From Strigamia acuminata (lineage: Eukaryota > Arthropoda > Chilopoda > Geophilomorpha > Linotaeniidae), in assembly GCA_949358305.1 (NCBI GenBank), contig OX442314.1:20021060-20081059 (forward strand): a DNA stretch of 60,000 bases, read 5' to 3'. The notes beneath the pieces were generated by a model. That model was not told the DNA's origin. It did not search any database and saw nothing but the letters and a program-made list of their open reading frames with translations. Positions within the stretch are counted from its first letter, which is position 1; each line of letters opens with the position of its first letter. A program made the position numbers and the translations under genes. Shown piece after piece: positions 1 to 11,600 of the stretch.

Positions 1-1
1 T

Positions 2-157
2 CCAACCCAGAACCAGTCAGATGCTAGAACCATTCGAACCCATTTTAGACGACATCTTTTACGTCACAGTAATAAGAACTCTAATATTCTTATTACTAGA
101 CTGAAGCCATCAAGTGATATTATTTTAGGGCTTTTGCCAACCAATTGTATATTTTAA
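2..157 (+). CDS. Open reading frame entering from the left edge (possible last exon)
   Basis: A 51-residue frame is open from the window edge to a TAA at 155-157. It is basic (Arg/His/Lys-rich) and ends LLPTNCIF. It could be the tail of a gene lying left of the window on the plus strand, but no splice site, homology or poly(A) signal confirms this. It may equally be chance or transposon-derived. Confidence 0.15.
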   Translation, partial: PTQNQSDARTIRTHFRRHLLRHSNKNSNILITRLKPSSDIILGLLPTNCIF

Positions 158-283
158 CGTGAAGTTATTTTACCCATTTGTAGGCCTAGTATTTATATAA
201 GTTCCAATTCGTAATAAATTGTTATATGTTTTGAGAAAACATTAAATCTGCATATTTTACACTTTTCACACTAGTTCACACTT

Positions 284-360
284 TAATTATTTGGCAATTG
301 TATCTCGAGAAGTCTAATCGTCTAATTATTTGGCAATTGTATCTCGAGAAGTCTAATCGT
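284..360. repeat. Direct tandem duplication, two copies of about 39 bp
   Basis: The unit starting TAATTATTTGGCAATTGTAT is repeated head to tail with a period of 39 bp and practically no differences, so the duplication is recent. The surrounding 160-707 stretch shows no convincing gene and forms the region downstream of the receptor cyclase gene. Confidence 0.7.
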
Positions 361-707
361 CACAAGTTTGAACGATCGATCAAGAATGAGTCTGATCCCA
401 AAGTCGGAGTGTTGGCTAATGCTGGCACTGGAGGCCAGGGTGTAAGAATCAAATTTTGCAAATGGTTCCATTTTACAACTACTTCGCATGATTGTAAACA
501 CTTTCAGACCTCTTGTAATGAATGAGCAGATGGAGTAATTGTGTCATTTTGTATCAATTAGATACTGAATTCGGAATCAAATTTGTATTCTCCAACATAT
601 TCGAATTTAAAACCTTTAAACCACATGAAAATAATTTTTTGTGTCTCCAACCAACAATAAATAAAAAACACTGTAAACCAAACTAACACAATTTCATAAC
701 AACAAAC

Positions 708-2699
708 TTATTTAACATCACTCTCTCTCTCTGTAGGTTCTAAATCTTCTACAGGAGATTGATCAGAGCGCTCTAAACTTAAATTGTCCATATCTTCTAC
801 AGGAGATCCATCGGAAGGTCTGGGACTCAAATTTTCGATATCCTCCACAGGGGATCCATCGGAACGCCCTGAACTTAAATTGTCAATATCTTCTTCCAGT
901 AGCTCAGCTTCATCAGATGAAGCATAGGATATCTTTCTCTCGTCATCTGTTCTTGTCGCTGAAACTCTTGGTTCAGTTGAATTCTCTTCACCTTTTGTAA
1001 ATAAATTACGTCCTTGATCTTGTAATGTCAATTCACTCATTAACGAGCCAATGGTTTTCGTTTGCGAAGATTGTGAACCAACTTCTGGCATCTCAATGGT
1101 TAAATCTTGTTTTCCAATCAACAAATAAACATTTACATCACCTATGAACTGGAACGAGTAAAAACTAAATTTTAACAAAAGGTCACTTCGGTTTCTATAC
1201 TCTGAACCAACCTTGACAGTCACTTCTTCCTTAAAAATCATAAAATAAGTTCCAACTTTGTCTAACAACCTAGCTGTCGATTCTGAAATTTGTATGGCAT
1301 TGGCTAAACCAATATACAATTAATCACGGTTTAAATTAAATTCCAATAACTAATTTACCCGTTCCATGCGATTCCATAAATTGAGCAATTATAACATCTT
1401 CCCCAAAAATGCAATAACGTGGCATTTTTATGCCAACAACCGCAGCAACACAAGATCCTGAATTGAAGTCACATATAATTCAATAAAACTTGCTCACGGT
1501 ACGTATGTACGGTAACTTTGTGTATTTACCAGTATGAATTCCAATTCTAATCTTTAATCTTTCTTCTGGCAAGTGCCTAACTGGGAAATTACTAAGTGTT
1601 GCTACAAAATGCAATGACATAGTAGCAATTTGCTCATAATGGTCCTTCACGGGAGTCGGAACGCCACTTGCAACACAGTCTTAAAATTTTAAAACAGATT
1701 TTAAGAGTAGTAAATTTTATAAAATAGAATTTTTCTAAGCGTACAAATAAATGCTGAAAACTTACACGCATCTCCAATTGTCTCCAGTTTGTAGACGTCA
1801 AACGATTCAATAATAGTGTCAAAAGCAGTGTATAAATCATTCAGCAGTTCAACAACTTCAATTGGTTGACTTCTATTAGCAATATTAGTGAATCCCACTA
1901 TGTCGCTGAAAACAAATCAAATAATGACTGATTAAGTTGCTCATTCAAAATTACCGGTATGGTTTAAAAATATATTTTTCAATATATTGCTTTTCACTTA
2001 TTGCATTCCAAAATGCATAGCATTTAGCGGAATTATGTATACTATTTGCACAATATTGCTCACATTGGCTTTGGCTATCATAGCAAGAACATTTTATGTT
2101 AGCAAGATAGTAAATTAAATAACGCATTTTATAATACAATTGAAAAAATGCATTTGTAAATGCATTTCTATGACAAATAATAATACTGCGAATGCATTTC
2201 GTAATGCATGCAAGAATGTAGTTCATAATGCATGCAAAAATGTATAACAATATGCATTCTCGTAAAACTCAATGCTTTTAAAAATAGCGTTCATTGCAAT
2301 ACATCGCAATACAATTTTCAATAGGTGCATTCAATAAGTCTAAAACGTATGCAAAACTCGTTTCGTGTTTGCACGTGACGTCATTCCCATTGAATAACAT
2401 GTTATTCAATGGGAATGGGAATGAAGTCACGTGCAAACACGAAACGAGTTTTGCATACGTTTTAGACTTATTGAATGCACCTAATGTATTTTTTAACCAT
2501 ATGGGAACTTTCAGCACCTGAATAAAATAGTAACATTGTGAAAATATTCAGGATGCACCTCAAGGTGACGTGTCATTTGCGTAGCAATAAAGGGAGGTAG
2601 TAAACGTTTAATTAAATTCTCAGTTTTGTTTTTTTCTATTTGCACTTCTTCAACTTTTTCATTAAAAATGTCTTGCAAATGATTAGTATACTTTTCCAA
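708..2699 (-). CDS. Receptor cyclase: dimerisation helix, class III cyclase domain and repetitive tail
   Basis: Exons: 2518-2699 (coupling helix, [15 protein letters not shown]), 1766-1905, 1530-1679, 1359-1457, 1212-1303 and 708-1148. The spliced metal-binding motif FSDIVGFT forms across the 2518/1905 junction. [10 protein letters not shown] supplies the second metal Asp and the guanine-selecting Glu; MPRYC supplies the base-selecting Cys. The family's FGDTVNTASRMES is here [13 protein letters not shown], so the Asn and Arg that normally contact ribose and phosphates are Ile and Phe. A 63-nt GT-AG intron (1149-1211) lies in frame without stops and could be retained. The tail has about four imperfect copies of [13 protein letters not shown] and ends ERESDVK. 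Confidence 0.8.
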
Positions 2700-5600
2700 C
2701 TATAAATAAAATAAAAACATATTGTGAGTAACTGCGAGTAACTTGAAAAAAAATCAACAGTAGTACACGTTGAACAAAGTTCTTATTTTAAAATTCACCA
2801 TAAAAATCAAATTTTGAACTAGTTCTCCCTTCAGTGGATGAATTTTACCAATCGTGGAGATAATCTCTTTGAAGTGTGGCCGATTCAATGGATCTTCTGC
2901 AGTTGTGCTCAAAACAAGCTAATCATTATGCACAAATTAAGATAATTTGTCTCGAATACTATTTTTAATTATTGTTACATCTTCAATTCCCCTTTTCTCA
3001 GAGAAGATTTCAGGCATATTAGATTGCGTCAATGCCGGTCGAATGGGCTTAGACGTATCATAATCATGCATTTCAAGAAGCTAAATGAAAATATCACTTC
3101 TGTAAATTACAATTAATTTAATCGAGAACAAAATATCTAATGATCACCTTTTTAATGCCCATAGTTCCAGGGTCAGTAAAATTTTTAAGAACCCTGATCA
3201 ACTCTTCAATGGACAAAATTTGCAATTCATAATCAAACGGGTTTTCACAATTGCAAACTTCCGTTAGAATAATGCCAAAAGAATAAACGTCTCCTGCCTT
3301 TGTTCCAATTCCTAGTTCGTTAGCAGTCATGGATACACGAAGTAATTCAGGCGCAGTCCACAACATGGATCTTTCAATAGAAAAAAAATGCCAGGTAACT
3401 CAATCCTTTTAACCAATCCAAGCATAATAAGTAATTGTTTCATATAATTATTAATTTTGGTGCGACGTCGCTAAATACGGACGGGCGATGAACCACTTTG
3501 AAGTCATCCTTGAAATAACTCACCGATATATCAATTCCAATTGTTCCACAGAGTACATTTTTCGTCTGAGCGTAGGCACACCAAAACCTAACCATTTACT
3601 ATTTTTAATTTTTAATTTATGAATATTATGTTATGTTATAACAACAGGCAATACCAGACACTTTACATGTCCATCGATTATCAATCAGACAATTTTTAGC
3701 CTTCAAATTGCCGTGTGATCCAATGTTCGAATTGTGTAAAAATTCCATACCGCATGCAATATCTCTCAAAATTGAAAATTTGAAACTCCATGAGATATTA
3801 TATCGAGACATCTGCAAGATGTCAGCTAAACTCCCCTGAAAAAAGTAAATAAATCAACACAAACCAGATCTCAGGTGCAGTCAATAATAAAAGTCAACAA
3901 AGAATAAAGTTTCTTCGCAATTACATACACAGTATACTCTGTGTGGTCCAAACAAAGTGTCGACCAGACAGCTCTAAAATCTTTCTTTATCAACTGTGCA
4001 CGGCCATCATCAAACTTACACAAAGTTGGTGTTTTGGTGACATCACTGGTTCCTTAAACCCACACAACCAAATTCATCAAAGTTCGACTCCAATTTAAAA
4101 TGACAACTGGGAAGAAACAATTCGATACCACAGTTGGCATTGTGTAAATTCTTTATTACTCTGAAAACTAGACATAAGATGTGTCCAGAGTAGAGAGCAC
4201 ATACAACTAATCTCACTGGACATTCTCCGAGTAAAATTCATTACTGACAAAATAATGGAAAGCCCATCTGGATCCCTATGTGATGGGATGGGACACTTAA
4301 GCATGTGCCTAATGTGGCCAACGGATAATCCACCAGTCACCACTGACCACACAAAGTACACAGTATTATATCTGTATAATTATAAGGTCAAGGTGTACTA
4401 AAAATACTTACTTTCGGCACAACTTCCAAAAGAAGGCAAACATTAGGAGATGTAAGACACACCCCAAACAATCTTACTAAGTTAGGATGTCTTATTTTAT
4501 ATAAGTAATTTATTTCTGCTCGAAGCGATAAATCATTGATATTGAAAGAATCTACACCAAATTCCTGCAAATGCAACAAACAAGCACAGTTGTAAAATAC
4601 AATTCCGTACCGTCCCGTTTAATTTTTTTGAGCCCCTTCCCCGCCCCAATTTGAAGCCCGGCGTTTAAACGAACCCGGCGCTTACCAAAAAAGTATAAAA
4701 TTAATGTTTTTTAAAAGAAATTTTTATTTTGTACACTCATCTTACAACACGAATGATATTTTTTATCTTACCAGAGGAAATGAAGCAAATGAAAAATGAA
4801 GGCGTCTTATATACCGACCGAACGTGTGCGACCGTTATCTGGACGTTAGGTTTACTCGGCGTCAATTTTAAACCCGGCGTTTATACAAGCCGGGCGCATA
4901 TTGAATTTTGGGTCGCTAACTACCCAGCGCTAAAACGAAGCCGGCGCCTTAATGAATCCCTGTAATTAAACGGGGCGGTACGGTATTCAAACAAAGATAC
5001 AGATTGTGGAAATTAAACAATAAGGTCTTTATATCTACATTGTTTGTGTAGTTTAAATGCATTATTGAATAATATCCTAGCAATATCGATTAATATCACC
5101 TCATTTTCCATGTTTACACATGTACTCGCTTAAAAGTGAAAATGCGAATATTACTTTTGTGGAAAACTGCATGCGTTTACAAAGACTCAGTTTTCTAATT
5201 AAATGTGACGTCATATGACGTATTAAACTCTGTTAAACTTGCGCATTAATCATCCACAATGCACTGCGCAGAAACAACATGTCACAGCATGTCAGCTTTT
5301 CTAGATACAAGTAAGTAATGAGTGGATGTTTACATTGCAAATGGCAATGCTCAAAACACCAAAAATCTATCTCAAACAAGTGGATTTTAGTTTTCCAGAT
5401 ATGTTTGACTTTTCTGGAAATCTGATTTGTTTACATGATCAGTTTGCCAGAGAAGTAAATTTAACATTTTCACTTATCTGGATAAGTGAGTACATGTAAA
5501 CATGGTAATTGTTATAATATCAAATAACGAATCCTTCTACTTTGCACTTGTACTATTCCTTAAAATTATTCAGCCTGAAATAAACTCTTAGTTGCTTCAT

Positions 5601-8600
5601 CTTCACAAGTCTCTCAAAAAATGGATACTAAGGGAAAAATTAAGAAGGAACTGATTGACTTGTTGATTGTTGAAAATTTGGCAAAAATTTCAAACCCACC
5701 ACCACCCACAACATTCTGATAATGTTTGGCCAACTTGACCAAACAACTAGTTGCTGCCCAGCTGAACAGTTCAAATCCTATTCAAATCCATTCCATGATG
5801 GATACAGCAAAAGCAATTCAAAGAGATTGGCAAAGAGACTGGCAAACTGGACGCCACCTCTCACAATGTGGAATGCTGCAACTCAAATTAGAGGTCAGGC
5901 ACAAAACATGTGGAAAAACAATTGCAACATGGAACCTATGGAAAAATGAAATTTGCGACCGTTTTAATTTTAAACATCGAATGCAACTGCAATACTTTTT
6001 CATTTCTCAAGCTGCACGCCGGCATTCACCGTCCACAACAATTACATCGCACATTTATGACAAAAATGCAATGATAGAAAAGGCGCCGTACAAACTCTCG
6101 ACCGATGAGCGCATTTCTCTCATTCTTGCAGTCATTATATCAGATGTTTGGGCAAACCCTCTCACTGCTCACTCCTATTTGTCAATCAGTGAGTTGACAG
6201 ATAAGGCACAAACTTTAGACTATGGTCAAAAGCTAAGCACTACAGATGGAAAAGATGCACATACCGGTGTGAGAATGAATATGACAACCTTGTTATATGG
6301 CTGTCCAAACTATACTGAGAAGGTGCCGTCCATCATGAAGGATGTCGCATTTACCGCAGCGTTCAATAATTTCTGGCCGGCAAAAACCATAATCTCAACT
6401 TCATCCACGGCAACAATCCTCTCACAGAAAAAGACATCCCTTTCAATGGTTCTCCTGTATGGCATCGTTGCCAACAGATGCGCCAATTCGGCTGCACTAT
6501 CTGGTAATGTGGAAAACGCTAGTCTACGCCGCTTACTCATTCCGGGCTCTAGACCACGGTAAGTGACGGTTGCATCAACTTCTTCTGCCAGAGCAACATC
6601 AACGATATTCTTTAGCCCTCCGTTTGACTGCAACAGCCACCCGATTCTCGTTGTTGATCCTTTTGGTACAGTAATCCATCAATCAAAAATAGTCTGGAAC
6701 CCTTACGGAATCCCTCAACTTGTATCGTTGATTGAATGATCGAATGAATACACTTTCGTCCTTACCGTAGTACCTCACATAAATACGGATGACTAAGATA
6801 AGTTGGAAAGTACCAATTTGAGGATGCTCTACAACTTTGTAATTGGAAATTTTGCTATAACCTGATTGGTTTAGAAGCTAGCAAGTAAATGACCTTGAAA
6901 ATGGCCTTCAAGGTCAAATTTGAAGCCATCATTGGATTTGTTATGTTCAATTGTTATGGTTAAGAATGTATAATCACTAGTTGCTAAGTTTTACATTGCA
7001 TTGTTACAGTTAAGTTACCATGACAACTCTGTGTTTGCTTCGCGCACTTGTTCTGTATCTGTTAACGAGTAAAGTCGTGTTTTTGTTTCCTGTTCAAAAC
7101 TACTCTTTTTCATTTCGTGGAATGCTCCAGCATAACAGATTGGTTATGGGGCCAGGGCGTTAAACTGCGCGGGCGTGTTCTACGGGTACCGGAGAGGAAG
7201 CTGAACGTTTCGACTACACGACGAGACGATACGAACGTCTGACGGACGTTTCGAACGAGCGGAATCGAACGTGTGGCAAGACGGGCCTAAAAACGAGCGA
7301 GGACGCGAACAAGACGAAATCGGGAACTGTGAGTTGTTTTTCGACTGAATATTAGTTTCATGAGCCCGAAAATAAGGGACGAAAGGCATTAGTTTTTGTT
7401 TTCAACGTGTGTGCGAAACGATTTGGAATCCAACGACGCCATTTTCGAACTGCACGTGCAAACGAGGAAAAACGACGCCATCTTAAAACAAGACGAACAT
7501 TTGTGCAATTGTTATAAAAGTGTATTGTTGGAGCTACGCAACGAAGCCTTGTTGTAGTTTTAAGATACAATTAAGTTTGCCAATTGTCTAGAAAGTCAAT
7601 TGTTTGTGCTGTTAGCTTTTGAGAGTTTTTCAAAACGAGATGACAGATACGACGTCATCATCAGGCATTACGTCCTACGGGATTGAAAAAATGGACGGAT
7701 CTAACTATCTGTCATGGGCATTCAGTGTGAAATTGTTGCTTACTGAGAAGAAACTTTGGGCTGTAGTTGATGGGACTGAAAAAGAAGCTGACGCGACGAA
7801 ATTGGCAGAACTGACCAATAAAGCTTTTTCAATAATCGGTTTGACTATCAAAACACAACAGCAGTCTCATATACGGGGGTTGAAAAGTCCAAAAGAAGCT
7901 TGGGATCGACTGAAAGAAGTCTACGAACCGACGAACTCGTTACGCATCGTCCAACTCCGCCGAGAACTTTATTCAACAATGAAGCAGACCGGTGAAAATA
8001 TGGACAAGTATCTCATGAGAGTGTCCGAATGCTCCGAGAGATTAACGAATGCGGGCCAAACGGTCGGGGACACAGATTTGGCTTGGGCCATGTTATGTGG
8101 TTTGACCAAAGAATACGAAGGACTGATTACGTCAGTACACACAATTGCAAAAGCGGATTTCACGTCGAACAAAATAAAAGACATGATATTGGCGGAGTCT
8201 TCAAGAAGAGAGACTTCAGACAATATCAAACGGGATTCGGCAGTGTTAATAGCGAACAAGGTTCCACTGCAACGTGATCTTAAAAAGATCAAATGTTACA
8301 ATTGTAACAAATTCGGTCACTATGCGAGAGACTGTCATAAGCCCAGAAAAGAAAGAAGCAACGCATCAAAGGATTCCGGCGATCAAAAGAAGGTCAACGT
8401 CATGTCAGCGTTAGCGGCACAAGCGGACTCCAATGATGTTTGGGTGATCGATTCGGGAGCGAGTCATCACATGACAGCGCAGAAAAGCAAATTCGTGACG
8501 ACCGAAGATCCCAAGGTGGCGGAAATTAACATCGCCAATGGGAAAAAGGTCAAGGTGGAAGCCCAAGGGGATGTCAACGTGAATTTTGTCTACCAGGGGC

Positions 8601-11600
8601 AAGCAGTACCAACGCTCCTGAAAGGGGTACTGCTTGTACCCGAAGTAACGATGAACTTGTTGTCCGTCGCGCAACTTGAAGCAAAAGGCTACTGGTTGAC
8701 GTTTAAAGACGGTTTTTGTCACGTTATGAATTCGAGAGACATTGAAGTTCTTCGTGCGAAGAAAGAAAACGGGATGTATTTAGTCAGCGAGTCCACTCAA
8801 CATGTTTTGGCAGCAACGACGGAAGCGACTAAAAACGAGATTTGGCATCAACGTTTTATGCACGTTGCACTGGACAGTCTGCATAAGATGTCTAAAAAGG
8901 ACAAAGTCAGGGGTTTGGAGATCAATAAAAACGCTATCACCAAATGTGACAGTTGTCTCCAAGGCAAATCCAAGAGGCAGCCATTCAATAAAGAAGAACG
9001 GAAATTGGCACCCGGAATTTTGGATTTGGTCCACTCAGATATTGCTGGTCCGTTCCAGACAAGAAGCAAGAGCGGTCATCGTTATTACATTACTTTTGTT
9101 GACGATAAATCAAGAAAAATTGACGTTTATTTTCTAACACATAAATCCCAAGCGCTTGAAAAATTTCAAGATTATCTGACCAGAGTGGAAAGAAAGACGG
9201 GGAAGAAAATAAAAGCGTTACGAACGGACAATGGGCTTGAGTACTGTAATGAAGAATTTGACAAGTTTTTAACGGAAAGAGGAATCACACACCAACGAAC
9301 AGCGGTGTACACACCAGAGCAGAACGGAATTTCCGAAAGACTGAACAGAACTTTGTTAGATTTAGTGCGGTCAAGTTTGATCCAGTCGCGTTTGAGCGCA
9401 GATTTTTGGGCTGAAGCGGTCAATACCGCGGTGTACGTGAGAAACCGAACTGTAACTCACATTACTGGCAAGACACCATATGAGGCGTGGTATCAAAGGA
9501 CGCCGTCTGTAAAACACCTAAGAGTGTTTGGCTGCAATGCGGTGATGCACGTTCCGGCGCCCAAAAGAAGAAAACTGGACGAACGCGGAGAAAAATGCAT
9601 ATTTCTTGGGTATTCAGCCGGGGAAAAGACATATAGACTCTGGAATACCAAGAAAAGAAAGGTGATGACTTCACGCGACGTCGTATTTAAAGAAAGCGAT
9701 TTTGGTTTCAACGAAACCAACAAACAAGATGCGAAAGAAGTCATGACTCTCGTTTTTGGTGGTGATGAGGACGAACCAAAACAAGTTCCGCCAGTGCCCA
9801 AACCGAAACGTGGGCGACCGACAAAAGCCGATGCTGTTCCGAAACAATATGAGCCAACGCAAATGAAACTCCGAAGTCAGGTGCAACAGCAAGCGGAACC
9901 GGAAGTTGCAGAAACGGGAGAAGAAGAGGAAGAAGGTGAAGATGGAGAGAATCTCGAAGGGACAGCGATGTTTTGTCAATTTGGAGAACCGTCCACATAC
10001 CAAGAGGCTTTGAACTCCACGGACGCAACAGAATGGAAAACCGCGATTGACGACGAGTTGAACAGTTTACACAAGAACAAAACTTGGGAGATTACGGATT
10101 TGCCGAAGGACAGTAAAGCTATTGGCTGCAAGTGGGTGTTTAGAATCAAACAAAACCCAGATGGTTCGGTGGAGCGGTACAAAGCGCGTCTGGTGGCGAA
10201 AGGATTTACGCAGCGTTACGGACACGATTATACAGAAACATATTCACCAGTGGCAGGAATTGCGACGATGCGACTCATAATTGCAATAGCGGTAGTTTTG
10301 GGTTGGGTGATGGAACAAATCGATGTGACGACTGCTTATCTCAACGGAGTCCTCGAAGAAGAGGTCTACATGGAAATTCCAGAGGGATTAGTGATGAAAA
10401 ACTTGAAAAACCTGAAAAACAAAGTTTGTCGACTAATTAAGTCGTTATACGGATTAAAGCAATCAGGTCGCGCATGGAACGACAAATTGGACGAGGAACT
10501 GGAGAAACAGAGTTTCAAACGTTGTCTATCGGATGCATGTGTCTATTGGATTCAAATAGGAAATGAACGTGGGATCATCGGGGTTTACGTCGATGACATG
10601 ATCATAGCCGGACAATCGGAAAACATGTGCCGAGAGATTAAAAAGAAACTTCGCAAATGTTTTGACATCAAAGAACTTGGACGTTTGAAGTATATGTTGG
10701 GAATCGAATTCGGACAAGACAAAAGTGGAAATATGTTTTTAACGCAAGAAAAATATACTGAAAAGGTCTTGAAAAGATTCAACATGGCAGACTCCAAACC
10801 GATGGCAACACCGATGGTGACCTGTTCCGACAACGAGAAGACGGAACCAAAAGAATTTGAAGATTTAACGATCGAGCCTTACAGAGAAGTGATCGGTTGT
10901 TTGTCTTATCTGGCCAACAGTACGAGACCAGATATCTCACATGCCGTGAACGTGTTGGCTCAATTCAACAGCAAGCCAAAGGCAAACCATTGGCAAATGG
11001 CCAAACGAATTTTGAGATATCTGGCAGGCACCAAAACTCTTGGACTGGTGTTCAGCAACAAGAAAGGATTGTTGACAGCATTCGCAGACGCGGACTGGGC
11101 GAACTGCAAAATGGATCGAAGATCTTACAGTGGAAATTCATTGAAACTGGCCGATAATTTAGTAATATGGCAAAGTCGAAAACAAAAAGTTGTGGCCACG
11201 AGCAGCATGGAGTCCGAGTATATCTCGATGTGTGATTGCTCCAAAGACATTATCTGGATGCGGCGCTTGATCGAAGAATTGGGTTTGCCAGCACTGATTG
11301 GAGGGCCAACAGTGTTGAAATGCGATAATCAGCCCGCGAAGGCATTCGCACAGAGCAATGTAGAGAACCGGCGATCAAAGCATATTGACGTCAGGTATCA
11401 CTACATCAGAGAGCAAATTAAATCCAAACGAATTAAATTGGAATTTGTTCCAACTGAAAACAACGAGGCCGATGTGTTCACGAAACCTTTGGCTAAAGTG
11501 AAATTTGAAATGTTTAGAAACTCATTAGGAGTGAAACCAATTATACGATAAACAATAGGTTTCAGGGGAAGCATTGTTATGTTCAATTGTTATGGTTAAG

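Noticed and set aside
298-525. 75-codon frame near the left end
   Set aside because: It has no ATG at its start, runs through a recent 39-bp tandem duplication and shows no domain or splice context.
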